From Lumbricus terrestris (taxonomy: Eukaryota > Annelida > Clitellata > Crassiclitellata > Lumbricidae), in NCBI GenBank assembly GCA_949752735.1, contig OX457036.1, forward strand, positions 93,352,868-93,416,867: 64,000 nucleotides of DNA, given 5' to 3'. Every line of letters begins with the position of its first letter. The stretch's first letter is position 1. A program made the translations under genes and the position numbers. Positions 10,013 to 21,171 of the stretch are shown piece after piece. Below the pieces are notes generated by a model, which was given only the letters and a program-made list of their open reading frames with translations, did not search any database and was not told the DNA's origin.

Positions 10013-11363
10013 CACGGTGATTCATTAAAAAACGTCCCCCTACATAAGTTGGCATAACTCATGTAGATGACCATCAATTTTATTGAAATTTCAGAACAAT
10101 GACGCTTGATGCTCTAGCCAGGTGCTATATAAATTGTTTCACATTCAAAGCCAAAATGACGTAGCCCGAATGACGAAAGTAATGACGTCACGACTATCTC
10201 GACAAAATGGTGTTTACCGAAGAAGGTAAATATGCCATAACATTTCTAAGAAAAAATAAAAATTACGGTGCAAACGTTTTTTAAAGGAATTTTCAGGTCT
10301 TGGTGGATTAAAGGCTCTGCTTTCCAAGATCGATAAAACTGGGTCTTTTCATCGTCAACCAGGCAGCGGCCGCCCTCGGACTGCCACAACAGCTGAGCCG
10401 ACAATGTTGAACAAGTTGAATCGCTGGTACTCAGCCAGGAAGATTTGCCACAATCGCATCGTTCGCAGAGACAAATTGCTCGAGAAACAGGTAGCCTATC
10501 AGTCAGATATCAGTTTGGAGAATTGTTAAGAATGATTTAAATTTGCGATGTTTAAAGAAACGGCGCGCTCAAGAACTCACAGAAGCCAACAAACAAGCAA
10601 GATTTCAACGTTCCCGTCAGCTACTGCGTTTGTATCCTGCAAGCTTAGTCAATTTCATCTGGTTCACTGATGAGAAACTGTTTACTGTAGCAGCACCCAG
10701 TAACAATCAGAATGATCGAATTTACAAGGAAGAGGGACGTTCCAGCAAATCGTCTTTTGCGAACTCGACCAACTTTCAGTAAATCCCTTATGGTATCTGT
10801 CGGGGTCTCTGCACACTGTCGTACGAACATTCATTTCATCGAACCGGGCGTTAAGATCAAAATTATAGAGATGTTCTACTAAAACAGGGCCTTTTACCAG
10901 ACATTCGTGACATTACGGAGTATTTCATCTTCCAGCATAATAGCGCTCTTGCGCACAGAGCTCGAGAGACTGTTGCGTTACTGGAAACTGAAACACCTGA
11001 TTTCATCCCGCCTACTTTGTGGCCACCCAACAGCCCTGATCCAGTGGACTATAAGATATGGAGTGTCATGCAAGAGAAGGTCTACAGATCTCGAATATGT
11101 GATGTCAGTGAGTTGCGAAGTCGAATTGTGGAGGCATGGGACGAGCTGGATCAGCGCATCATTGATGAATCAGTCAAACAGTGGCGTACTCGTCTTCGCG
11201 CATGCGTAGCTGCCAAAGGGGGTCAATTTGAACATAAACTTTAACTTTCCGAATGTTTACAAATAACTCCTCTGTCTTCCTTTAAAATTTCTTTCACATA
11301 GCATGCCATTTGACGGAGTTACAGTGAAATATGCAGGGGGACGTTTTTTAATGAATCACCGTG
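10013..11363 (+). mobile_element. Mariner/Tc1 element with decayed transposase (1351 bp)
   Basis: The inverted ends CACGGTGATTCATTAAAAAA / TTTTTTAATGAATCACCGTG are flanked by TA on both sides. Plus-strand fragments recall mariner-type transposase: a DNA-binding part with PGSGRPRTA (around 10363), FTDEKLF (around 10660), FQHNSALAHRA (around 10930) and a C-terminal part with TLWPPNSPD and VDYKIW (around 11010-11075). The middle catalytic position normally reads QQDxAPxHRA, so the catalytic D is lost, and there are several frameshifts. It cannot be active. It lies in intron 1 of P450 gene B. Confidence 0.93.
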
Positions 11364-11547
11364 TACATGTACACATAATATGCAAATTTTGCGTACCTAT
11401 CGATACACATTACACACTCATAAATACATAGGCCTACATGTAGGCTATGCACATAAGATGCATACATAGTTATAATAAAATCTTCGGTTCTACACATAGC
11501 CCACTTATGCAAATGCTACTATCTGTTACTGCATGCTAGAAAGCCTA

Positions 11548-11548
11548 C

Positions 11549-11585
<37 letters not shown>

Positions 11586-11716
11586 GAGAAAGAGGGAGGG
11601 AGGGAGAGAGAGAGAAGGAGGAAGAGAGACGGACAGACAGAGACAGACAGACAGAGACAGAGAGTGTGTGTGAGAGAGAGAGAGACTGAGAGAGAGGGAG
11701 AGGCAGAGAGAGACAT
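11548..11716. repeat. GAGA/GACA simple-sequence tract
   Basis: About 170 bases of (GA)n and (GACA)n with a few GT steps, purine-rich on the plus strand. It lies directly left of the hAT element at 11726. Confidence 0.95.
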
Positions 11717-11725
11717 GGTCTACAC

Positions 11726-12533
11726 CAGGGGTTCTCAAACTTTATTTTTGCTGTACCCCCAAGTAAAAAAATTGAATGATGGCGTACCCCCATGCAAAGT
11801 CAGGTCAGAAACAAAATGCCATTGCGAAGTTCCTTTGCAGTGACAAACTAAAAGTCAATTTAATCATTGGTGACATCGTTTATTAGAGTCGTAGGCCTAT
11901 ATAGGGAGCAAAATTTAGTTTGAATCATAAAATCTTTTCAACAAATTTCAAAATAAAATAGGTCCTTTTTAGTTTCTGTGAGAAAGCGCCAATCTGCAGT
12001 GCAGTGTGCTTGCTTAGACTAGCACAGATTAAAAATATATCTGGTCAATCTCAAAATTTACCTCCTGTTTGTTTTTGATAGCAAGAATAATTTAAAAACC
12101 AGTTTCACCCAGATATAACGTGCTGAAAGGAATCGCAAAATTTAAAGCTCGACCAGAAAATTAATCCTTCGGCCAATTCAGCTCTCCACTATTTGGGCTC
12201 TAAATATAGATTGAAAAATTCTGGCTTTCGTATGCTACTTTCAACCATATAGGCCTATAAATTACTTGTTTCAAAATTATGATAATAGGTCTAAAGCATA
12301 AATATGTTGCATACATTGTATGCCGTAATATGTTAGTCTTATTATACGCTGTGAAAGAAACAAATGACGACGCTGTTATATGTTGCAACGATAAAACCAT
12401 TGCTAATCAAAGAAAGATGGACACAAAGTCCATAAACTCAAGGAAAATTTATATTTCTGGAATTTTTCGCGTACCCCCTACCAGCGCCTGGCGTACCCCC
12501 AGGGGTACGCGTACCACAGTTTGAGAACCCCTG
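11726..12533. mobile_element. 808-bp non-autonomous hAT, Charlie-like ends
   Basis: The ends are CAGGGGTTCTCAAACT and AGTTTGAGAACCCCTG, a perfect inverted pair close to the CAGTGGTTCTCAA consensus of vertebrate hAT-Charlie elements. The flanks GTCTACAC (11718-11725) and GTCGACAC (12534-12541) are a target duplication with one mismatch. Subterminal GTACCCCC motifs recur near both ends. No transposase. Confidence 0.93.
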
Positions 12534-12596
12534 GTCGACACTCTAGAGTCGTTTAGGATTCGTCTTCATTGCTGTTATTTGCAATTGTTCTTACAG

Positions 12597-12715
12597 TTTA
12601 AGTCTCGCACTGAACAGCAAAGAGACGATAGAAGAAGCATTGGTTAAGAATTCTGTATGCTTCGCAGGCAGAGCCAGCTTCTACATGGAACATATCACTA
12701 ATAAAAACGGAAAAG
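12597..12715 (+). CDS. P450 gene B coding exon 2 (B-helix region)
   Basis: After the acceptor TTCTTACAG one base completes the split codon. The exon then reads LNSKETIEEALVKN, CFAGRASFYMEHITN and KNGKG, as in CYP2 proteins (…EALVKNxxxFSGRP…GKG). It ends in phase 1 at AAAAG|GTTTGT. No frame break. Confidence 0.92.
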
Positions 12716-12724
12716 GTTTGTCGA

Positions 12725-12870
12725 TTGACTTTCAGACACACATTGATCAAATATGCTGCAAAGCCCGGCAATCCATATTCGCTGTCCGTGTTTTGGTCGC
12801 CCACGGTCTCCACGGTCAACGTCTGTTTGAAGCTGTTAGAGCTACTTACAACGCAATTGACTAATAATTA
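12725..12870 (+). mobile_element. Fragment of a non-LTR reverse transcriptase
   Basis: The reading FQTHIDQICCKARQ then LVAHGLHGQRLFEAVRATY resembles the post-RT part of jockey/CR1-like LINE proteins (HIDxxxxKAxxxL…AHGLxGQxLxxVxRAT). It begins just inside intron 2 of gene B, reads directly on from the exon, and stops at TAA near 12863. Confidence 0.8.
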
Positions 12871-13503
12871 TGATTGTTAAGAAATTCAGCAGCTTTCACA
12901 TGATCGTTATGACCTAATCTACTGTAAAATATCACATAGAAATAAGAGTCTCGAAATGAAATCTCTTACAGTCGTCGTAGGCTTCATTTAATTTTTACAT
13001 TTATTTCATTTCGAGAGATTTCAAACACCCAAACCACCACGGCAGACACGGTCTTGGTGACGAGAGATCCTTTAAGGAACATAGGGAAGAAACAAATTTA
13101 GTGGAGAGCGATAGATCGATAATCTTCGTTACAGTAATGCAATAAATGAGGACTTAAGGCACAGTCTCGTAGAAGAGAGGATTGATTCAAGTTCGCATTG
13201 CTTGAGGAAGAAGTTTATTAGTGACACAGCTGTTTCAGTGGCAGGAGAGAGGATAAATTGGGTGTGCTTGATGTGAAGCAGGACGAGTAGAGGTTGGAGC
13301 TGAGTGCGAATTGTTAATGCTCGAGGAATGGGAATCTATAAGAGATTGTTATGTGAAGCGATGTGGTGAGATTTTGCCCTAGCAGAATTAACAGAACAGA
13401 GAGAAATTATTAACAGAGCCGCCATGTTCTCTAAACGTGGTTTATAAATGCATGTATACATAAATTTGACGAAAATGATCAATTTTGAATTGGTTTGCTG
13501 TAG
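12871..13503. other. Rest of P450 intron 2, with an inverted repeat
   Basis: TCTCGAAATGAAAT near 12951 is repeated inverted as ATTTCATTTCGAGA near 13004, with a loop of about 40 bases. The rest (13025-13503) shows no coding or repeat signature. Confidence 0.5.
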
Positions 13504-14300
13504 GAATTTTAGGCAAAGATTATTCAGATGATTTTAAACGCTATCACAAGATGTCGCTATCTGTCTTAAAAGAATTTGGATTTGGAACGAAACGCTTGAT
13601 GGAGACAAGAATTTTAGAGGAAGTTGAAGCAATGAATACTTTCGTGCATACTACAGCAGGCAAAGAATTTGATCCAACGGAAATGGCTCGAATTGGAACG
13701 TTCAATGTCGTCAAGAACATTTTATGTGCAAAGCGAGGAGACTATGACAGTGAACCTGATGAAATCCTTCAATCTATTACCACATTCGCTGAAAACGCCA
13801 CTTTCACAATCGACATTGCTCCTGCTCTGCTAGAACGAATCCCTTATTTCAGCCGTCAAGTAAAACTGTGTATGGAGAGTATGTCCAGAATTTGTAACAA
13901 ATTAGACGAAGAAATCGAATATATAAAGAAGAATGGCACAGCTGAGTGTTTCATATCCAGTTATCTTGCAAAGGAAGGTCCAGATTACGATCACGAGCAA
14001 CTGATTTACACTGCAAGAGATGTGATTGCTGCTGGATCTGAAACTACTGCGACAACTCTTCTATGGTTGCTGATGTTCATTGCTAATGACCCTTCGATAC
14101 AGGAACGTCTGCAGAAAGAGATTGATGCTGTGGTTCCGAGACACAGACTTCCATCTCTTGATGATGAATCAAAGCTTCCGTTTGTTGAAGCTACAATTCT
14201 TGAGGTCATGCGTTTTAGAACGGCCGTTCCAATTGCGATTCCTCACCTTACATTGAGCGATTCAGAAGTCTGTGGTTATTTCATACCAGCCGGGACTAAA
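13504..14300 (+). CDS. P450 gene B coding exon 3 (C- to K-helix core)
   Basis: The 797-nt exon opens after TTGCTGTAG in phase 1 and runs uninterrupted to ACTAAA|GTAAGT. It encodes the region after the C helix (KMSLSVLKEFGFGTKRL), the F-G region, the I-helix oxygen-binding motif AAGSETTATT, the K-helix ExxR (EVMRFRTAVP) and the following strand. The C-helix WxxxR, which contacts a haem propionate in most P450s, is here best aligned with FKRYH, so both key positions differ. Fusion of this core into one exon differs from the many-exon layout of vertebrate CYP2 genes. Confidence 0.95.
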
Positions 14301-14489
14301 GTAAGTTAACTTGAAATCAATTATAATTTCAATAGCAGATTAGAAGAAAATTAGAAAGCTGGAGATCTGACCTAATTTTTGCTAGTAGGCCAAAGTGAGT
14401 CATTGATTGGTTGGAGCGAAACCGCAGTTAACCAGAGTTTCAACATTTTAAAATTATTTAGTGCCTATCGATTCAAGGATTCTTCATTA

Positions 14490-14570
14490 GATATTCCTTT
14501 CGTCAATCCAACTTGCCTATGGCCAGCACCAAACCAATGCAATGGAGAATTATTTTAGAACGCTAAGGCG
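14490..14570. repeat. Fragment related to the 35359-35835 element
   Basis: GTCAATCCAACTTG, ATGCAATGG and a GCGATA motif occur in the order found near 35715-35825. No ends are preserved. Confidence 0.45.
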
Positions 14571-14632
14571 ATATAGAATAGAATATAAAATTATAAAAGG
14601 CCACATCTCGTGTGCAAAATGAAATCTCGTTA

Positions 14633-15525
14633 GGGGTCATTGCATAATTACGTAACGCTCGAGGGTGGGTGGGTGGGGTCATTGAAAACGTTACGAAACG
14701 TTACGTGGGTGGGTGGGAGGAGCTGAACGTTACGTAACGCCATGTAAAAATTTATTAATGAATATTAAATTACCATTGAATGACATTTTAGACAAGATGT
14801 GATCGAAGTTTAAACTTTGTGACATTGATTTAAAACTTAATTGAAGTAGGTCTATAAATCTGAATGAGGTTCGGCAGCAGACACCAGTTAGGCCTATGCC
14901 AGGTCAGTTTTGTTCTCCCATTGTGCAAACCGGAAACCGCTGTTATACTCGTTTAACAGGCCCAATTCTCTTTGAATTCTTTGCATCGAAGAACCACTTT
15001 GAAGCATGTTTTACTTAGTGGACACGATCTCAAACATGGAAAATTAATGCTCAACAAAACTTGGCAACATTTATATTAATAACTGTCAAACTGCCCAGAC
15101 TAAGCAAATAATTACTGCATCTCAATTTTGATTAATTGTTAGTGAGCCATTTAGTCCATGAAACTTTTCGGCAGTGTAAAATTTTATTCTTGCGGTATAA
15201 TGTAAGAAAATTGCAGTTCACGCATGACTGCCGTTTATATAAATAAAACATTCTGTATAATATATTTGTCAAATTAGCCTAAAATTCACATACTGCCATG
15301 GGCTATATTAAATTCACTATGAAAATATGATTTATAATTACGCGCTCACATAAGCCAATATATAATTAATAGACTTAAATCTCAACTGATTTTTCGTAGC
15401 AATCGTTACGTAGCGCTGGGGAGGGAGGGTGGGTCAAGGGCAACGCTACGAAGCGTTACAGGGTGGGTGGGTGGGTCGAAAACGGTCATTTTCGGCGTTA
15501 CGTACATGTAATTATGCAATGACCC
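14633..15525. mobile_element. 893-bp Harbinger-like non-autonomous element
   Basis: The ends GGGGTCATTGCATAATTACG and CATGTAATTATGCAATGACC are inverted. The flanks are TTA on both sides (14630-14632, 15526-15528), the 3-bp target duplication typical of PIF/Harbinger. Both ends carry subterminal GGGTGGGTGGG tracts and GTTACG motifs. No coding capacity. It lies in intron 3 of P450 gene B. Confidence 0.8.
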
Positions 15526-15599
15526 TTAATAAGGGTGTAAATAGATATCATTGACTCCAATAAGAATGGATGAGGATTTCTTATATTTATTTCTCGTAT

Positions 15600-15710
15600 T
15601 TGCTATAACACCCTTCAGCTCACTACTCAGCGCTCGTGAATAAGCTGGTGCCCTGTCTTTGTCTTTCGAGTGGCGCTCAAGAAATTTGGAGATCATGATT
15701 AGCCTACGAT
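15600..15710 (+). mobile_element. LINE 3' end, 32.9-kb family
   Basis: CAGCGCTCGTGAATAAGCTG followed by CTTTCGAGTGGCGCT is the sense 3' end of the LINE at 32866-35358, here on the plus strand. It is 5'-truncated. Confidence 0.65.
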
Positions 15711-15756
15711 TAGGCCTACTCGAAAAGCTGCCGACTACAATTGTGAGTGGACTTGC

Positions 15757-15852
15757 TGAAGGTTCCGACGTGGCGGCTTGATGTGTATTCGAACCTGGAA
15801 CCCTCCGGCTAGAAGACACCAAACCGACCACTAAACCACCGCGCCACGCGCT
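15757..15852 (-). mobile_element. tRNA-like SINE head
   Basis: On the minus strand the stretch reads GCGCGTGGCGCGGTGGTTTA then, after about 30 bases, GGTTCCAGGTTCGAATAC, matching A- and B-box spacing of a tRNA gene. The ends do not pair as a full tRNA, so I call it a SINE head rather than a functional tRNA. Confidence 0.6.
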
Positions 15853-15941
15853 TGGTTTTAGAAGAGGTGCATGAAATATTTCATAATTAACAATTCTATT
15901 AATTTTATTCGAAATTGACCATTGTATTCGATTCGCTTTAG

Positions 15942-16074
15942 GTGTTTCCAAATCTGTACGCTGCTCACATGGATCCAAAGGACTGGAGACATCCGGATGT
16001 TTTCAACCCGGATCGATTTCTCGACAAAGACAATAACATCATTGGGCGAGACAAAGTCATTCTTTTCTCTCTGG
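15942..16074 (+). CDS. P450 gene B coding exon 4
   Basis: It starts GTGTTTCC after CGCTTTAG and ends in phase 1 at G|GTCAGT. It encodes VFPNLYAAHMDPKDW, NPDRF and the start of the haem loop. The residue before FSLG is Leu (VILFSLG) where gene A has Pro (VIPFSLG). Confidence 0.95.
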
Positions 16075-16776
16075 GTCAGTTACGTGTCAATCAATCAATC
16101 AATCAATTTTTTTTATTGGTCCAGATGTATCAAGCACACTAAGATATAAGGCAGGAAAATAGTTACATAAAGCATAACAAGTATCACAAATTAAACAAGC
16201 AATAATCAAAGTAAGAACTAATTAGTTAACGCAAATTATAAAAAACCTTTGGGCTAGATTGGGGATACCCCCAGGAATATATAAGAAGAGATTATTTAAA
16301 CCCAGTGGCTATAGGATAGAGTGATACCAGTGGGAAAAGATAACCCTAAACCTGGAGTGCGTTAAAGAGAAACTCTAAAGTATGGAATTAGGACACAAAT
16401 GGAGACCCAGAAGGGAGGGAATCCCGCTAAGTAGGGCCCCCAAGTAGCTATGAATAATTCTAATTGGTACACACCACAAATTGATGAAAAAATTAACCAA
16501 AAGCAACAGCAGATGAAACAATTAAGCCACACTGAAAAACAACACACAAAGTAGAAAGAGCCCTGAAGATTGTTGATCAGGACACACCTATAACATCAAA
16601 GCAATGTGCAGGCACAGAAAACCAACACACAATGCAGAAGGTAAAAAAGTCAACCAAAACCAACAGCAGATGAAGCAATTAAGACACACTAAACAAACCA
16701 ACTTCCAATGCAGGAGGATCCTTTAAGAAGAAGCACATTTGTAATAATTGGATAACTAATTTAATATCGGTTATGG

Positions 16777-19256
16777 TTAACTAACTATTAGCCATTTTCG
16801 TAGGTTTATTTTAAATAGGTTAATGTTAGGAGAGGCCTTTAGGTTTTGTGGCAGACTATTCCATAATAGTGGGCCCCTACATTTTATGGAGAATTTACGG
16901 GAGTTTGTTCTAGCAAATTCCGTTCTTAAGGAAAGAGAACTTCTTGTTTCATGTGAATGAAAGTCAAAGCTTGACTTAAACAGGTTAGTGTATTCATTTG
17001 GCAGGATATTGTGCAGCGATTTGTACATAAATTCACATGATTGGTAGTCAGTAATCTGGTTAAGTTTGAGAATCTCTAAGTCAATAAAAAGCTGGTTAGT
17101 ATGGGCAGTATAAGGAGAGCCAGTTATGATACGAACAATTTTTTTCTGGAGTACTATTAACATTTGAAGTCTAGATATGTAATTGGACGCCCAGATCATA
17201 TTACAATAACTCAGATACGGCTGAACCATGGAGTAGTATAATGTCAATAGAGTATTAGGTGAGAGCAGGTAAGAAATTCTCTTAATAATTCCAATATTTT
17301 TAGCTATTTTATGAGATATCTTATCAATGTGAGTACACCATGTAAGATGCTGATCCACATAGACACCTAGAAATTTAACCGAAGTTACTTTAGGAATCTC
17401 TAAACCATCGATAATCACATTTCTTTGTACATGCGGAATTATCTTTCTATGGGAGGAGAATAAAATATAATTGGTTTTATTGAGGTTCAACGATAAGTTA
17501 TTAGCTTTAAACCACTGAGATATATTTTTTAATTCATCATTCAAAATCCTGAGTAAGTCATCATAATTGGTGTGTGATAAAAAGACATTAGAATCGTCCG
17601 CAAAGAGTACATATTCTAATAACGAGGATGAGTTAGTTAGGTCATTTATGTATAAAAGGAATAGTAAGGGACCAAGGATAGAACCCTGTGGTACACCGTG
17701 TTTAACAAGTTGAAAAGTGGAGTAAGTATCATTACATTTGACTTGCTGGAATCGATTATTTAGGTAGTCTTTAAACCAAAGGAGGGTTAATCCTCTTATG
17801 CCATAGTTTTGCAATTTACTAACGAGTATTACATGGTCGACAGTATCAAATGCTTTAGATAGGTCGAGAAATATTCCAACAGAGAATTCATTTCGATCAA
17901 TAGCTAGTGATATTTTATCTTGAATATTAATTAACGGAAGCACAGTCGAATGACCTGGTCTGAAACCATGTTGCGATGGGTGGATAATATTAAATTTTGT
18001 CACATAGTCGTTTAAACGTTGGTAAACTACTTTTTCCAATAATTTCGAAAAGTAGGGTAGTATGGATATTGGTCGATAGTTACCTAGATCCTGCCTATCT
18101 CCTTGTTTAAAAATTGGTGTGATAGTTGAATATTTCATTTTATTTGGGACAATACCTGTTTCCAATGAGCAATTAAAAATTTGAGCTAATGGGTTAGCAA
18201 TTAATATTATATTAGGGCTGACTATACTTGGGTCAAGAAGATCTGGACCTGAGCTATGAGATATTTTCATCGTGCGGTTAAGCAAAATTAATTCCTCGGG
18301 ATAGGTTGGATGTAAGACAAAAGAATCAACTAGAGGGGGTGACAGGTAATCAGTGAAGATGGCTTCAGCTGCAGGTATCTTTGACCTGAGATTCTGAGCT
18401 ATTTCAGTAAAATAAGTGTTCAAGTTATGGGCTATTGCCTCCTTATCTTTTATTAAGAGACCATTTACAAGAAGTGAATCAATCCCTGATTCCAATGGTT
18501 TAGAACCAATAATTAATCTAATAGTATTCCAGGTTCTTTTTATATCTCTGTTAAATTTGGAAAATTCTGCTGCATAATAGTTCTGAATTGTTTTGGTTTT
18601 TAGTGATTTAAAAAGGTTCCTATAAACAGTAAATTTGGTCTTGTTAACTTGAGTTGGACTTTTTATATATTTTAAGTATAAACGAGATTTTTTCTTACAT
18701 GATTTTAGAAGTCCTTTTGTCATCCATGGATGATGAAAAGATTGATGTTTTTGTTTTTTGGATAATATCTTTGGGAATGCTTTCTCATATGCATCCGTGA
18801 TGAGTTCTACGAAGTGCTCATAAGCTCCATTGGGATCCTTATCTAGACAAAGTTTATTAACATGCTCAAAGCTCATCTGTGACAATAAGAGTTCAAAGTG
18901 TTCCTTAGTTTTATCATTTACGATCCGGGAAGAAGTAGCAGTATTTGCTTCCAGGTGCAGAGGATTTTGATCAAACCACACCAATACTGGCAGGTGGTCT
19001 GAGATATCCGTGACTAGGATTGCTGAATTTAGGACGCGTGGCCATAGATTAGTAAAAATATTGTCTATTAAGGTGGAAGTGGTGTCAGTTATTCTCGTTG
19101 GACGCAGAATTGAGGGCAAAAAATGATACGAGGAGATAGTTTCTAGAAAATTATTAGTCAAGGTATGTACAGAATGCTTTAACAAATCAATATTAAAATC
19201 TCCCAATAAGATAATATCCTTTTTTGAAGATGTTAACTCATCCAAGAGCTGGTTAA
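16777..19256 (-). pseudogene. LINE endonuclease/reverse-transcriptase frame
   Basis: In order along the minus strand: endonuclease motifs LLGDFN and SDHLPV, then reverse-transcriptase blocks NYRPISILPYFSKLLEK, QHGFRPGHS, FLDLSKAFDTVDH, GVPQGSILGPLLF, LFADDSN (catalytic aspartates) and FLGVYVDQHLTW, then the C-terminal GPLLWNSLPQ. The RT part has no stop or frameshift over about 820 residues. The frame continues beyond the MITE (19626-19720, ending …FNDNF before NQLLDEL). The first dozen residues of the open frame that starts in the MITE are therefore not part of the protein. Confidence 0.93.
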
Positions 19257-19617
19257 CAGGGCCGTAGCAACAAGGAACGTGGCCCCCTCCGAACATAACA
19301 ATTATGTCCGAGCAGTGGGGCCCCCTACAATGCAGAAAGTGGAAACAGTATTTACTTTACTCAATAGTCCTATGCAGGGCTCATATACATGTATATTATG
19401 TATAGGCCTACATAGACCTGCAGTATGCGTGTACTCCGTATTTACTTCACGACATTGTCAGCAAAACCAATAATTATGGATCGTGGCATCGTGCAATAGC
19501 ATATTAAATAAATGTCACTTACTTAGTTATACTTTACATATTTTACACATTTAGGGGCCCCTTCCTTGCGGGGCCCCCTTCGGTCGGAGGGTACGGAGGG
19601 CGGTCGCTACGCCTCTG
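19257..19617. mobile_element. 361-bp hAT-type MITE, copy 1
   Basis: It starts CAGGGCCGTAGCAAC and ends GGTCGCTACGCCTCTG. The exact flanking duplication is CTGGTTAA (19249-19256, 19618-19625). It is inserted in the LINE reverse-transcriptase frame. By eye it is identical over its whole length to the copy at 23399-23759, so both moved recently or were copied by gene conversion. Confidence 0.95.
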
Positions 19618-19735
19618 CTGGTTAAAGTTATCATTAAATGCCTGCAGGGGGAGCCCTGGTGGTTTGTAGATCACACCATTGGTATTAATGCATGGATTGT
19701 AGGCAACAATCCATTAAGGTAGGCTATGTCAAAAC

Positions 19736-20045
19736 CCTTATTCAGAGTATGTGACTAATGGAAGGAAGAAGCCATTTCCTCAACCTCCTGGTGGTATCAT
19801 GTTCAACTTTGATTTAAAGTTTGAAGATAACGAATAAGGACAAATTCTCGCTTCGCCCTTTTTTAAATTCGCAAGTTTTTCACAAGTTGCAGCGCCTAAT
19901 TATATGATCGTGTGGCTAAGTAGGCTACACAATACGCCACCATGATAATAATGATAAAAATAATAAATAAAGAGTAGGTTAATAATAATTTCGTCTAATC
20001 AACAATCCGGTTGACAGACCGCAAACAGTTAATCTACAGTGTACA
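19736..20045. other. P450 intron 4, unassigned stretch
   Basis: No bounded element. Near 19995-20045 a CCGGTTGACAGACCGCAA tail resembles the end of the SINE family at 9083 and 20574. Confidence 0.5.
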
Positions 20046-20049
20046 ATAA

Positions 20050-20545
20050 TTATGAGTAGACCCATTGCTCGTCTACCTCGCTACTCCCACATTTCTACCT
20101 ACATGACTGATGTTCTTCACTGGCTTCCTGTTGCCTCTCGCATCCAATTCAAGGTAGGCCTACTGCTCTTAGTTTCAAAAACTCAAACTGCACAAGCTCC
20201 TAAATACCTTTGTGACTTGATGCATAAACCCCTCTCTGCAGTCTCTTCTCGCCCTCTCCGGTTTGCTGATCGACTTGATCTCTTGGTTCCAAGGGCAAGG
20301 ACTGCCATGGCCTAGAACCGCGCCTCTACCATTGTAGCTCCTTCTATGTGGAATGGCCTTCCTCCCACTATCCGTAGTAGGGTCTTATTGGGGGTATTAT
20401 CTTCAGCTCTTCGCTACTTGAAGTCTTTTATATTTCCTCGTGGCTGTCACGCTGAGAGCGCCTCTGATTAGCTAGTCTGTAAGAAGCGCTTTATAAATGC
20501 TTATAAACATGCAATACAATACAATGCAATGCAATACTTTATGTA
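20050..20545 (+). mobile_element. L2-like LINE 3' end
   Basis: The plus frame reads YMTDVLHWLPVASRIQFK, then APKYLCDLMHKP, PLRFADRLDLLVPRARTAM and, after a stop, APSMWNGLPPTIRS. This is the conserved C-terminal region of L2/CR1 LINEs. The 3' UTR contains GAGCGCCTCTGATTAGC and GCGCTTTATAAATGC and ends in an ATACA/ATGCA-type tandem tail. Confidence 0.88.
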
Positions 20546-20573
20546 TTTATATTAAATGATAATAGTTTTCATT

Positions 20574-21075
20574 ATTCAGCAATCCGGTTGATAGACCGCA
20601 ACCGGTAACAATGTGCAATTATGCAGTTTTCACAGGAAATCAGATTACAGCTGGAATACATAATTCTTAACTATTAACAGAACTGCAATAATCGGCGCTA
20701 AGTAGCTATATAGCAGCCTACAAAGCACGTCCGCCTGTGGCGGCGCTATGGGGGGGGGCTAGGTGGCTATAAAAGGCAACCCGGGGGCTAAGCCTCCCTC
20801 CCAAAAAAGGCCATCCGGTTTTTTTACATGTAAAACTGAAATATTTCCACGATAAGCTCGCAAAAAATGAAACACATGCATAAGATTTCGGCCGGATGAC
20901 TAATACAAAAAGGTCGTCAGAAATTTTGGCGGATGAAAATGGAAAATTTCCTCCGCGAGGATTCAGCCTCCCCCCAAATGAAATCCTGGCGCCGCCACTG
21001 ACGTCCGGGGCTTGAACTCGTTACCTCTCGCTCTCTACACCAGTGGGTTATCCATTACTCTACCGCTCCCCGCGA
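20574..21075 (-). mobile_element. tRNA-derived SINE, split by a hAT
   Basis: On the minus strand it reads GGGAGCGGTAGAGTAATGG (A box) and GAGTTCAAGCCCC (B box) within about 70 bases (21000-21075). It continues after the inserted hAT (20735-21000) as GTGCTTTGTAGGCTGCTA and TAGCGCCGATTAT toward a CCGGTTG end. It is the inverted relative of the SINE at 9083. Confidence 0.7.
20735..21000. mobile_element. 266-bp hAT-type MITE, GGCGCCGCCACTG family
   Basis: The ends are CTGTGGCGGCGC and GGCGCCGCCACTG. The flanks ACGTCCGC (20727-20734) and ACGTCCGG (21001-21008) form a target duplication with one mismatch. On the minus strand its sequence parallels the left end of the larger element at 24082 (GGCGCCAGGATTTCA, AAATTTCTGACGACCTTT). 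Confidence 0.88.
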
Positions 21076-21171
21076 CCAATATCAAAATGAAATCCAGGCT
21101 GTCTTCTGTATCTCAGTCAAGAATGCTTAATGAACGATCAAGTCTTAATCAACATTTAATTTGTTCTGCAG

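Larger units (their letters stand above)
16090..19735 (-). mobile_element. CR1/L2-group LINE, 5' truncated, interrupted by a MITE
   Basis: The 3' end carries a short tandem tail (TCAATCAATCAATC on the plus strand at 16088-16106), only about 15 bases after the splice donor of P450 exon 4. The protein frame runs leftward from about 19730, is interrupted at 19257-19617 by a MITE, and stops at 16777. A long 3' UTR follows. The 5' part of the endonuclease is missing. Confidence 0.9.

Noticed and set aside
11519..11793. Open frames of S, L and C repeats on the minus strand
   Set aside because: They translate the GAGA/GACA simple-sequence tract and the start of the hAT at 11726.
19279..19473. 64-codon frame present twice (also at 23421)
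   Set aside because: It is the interior of the identical MITE pair; its duplication reflects the transposon, not a conserved protein.
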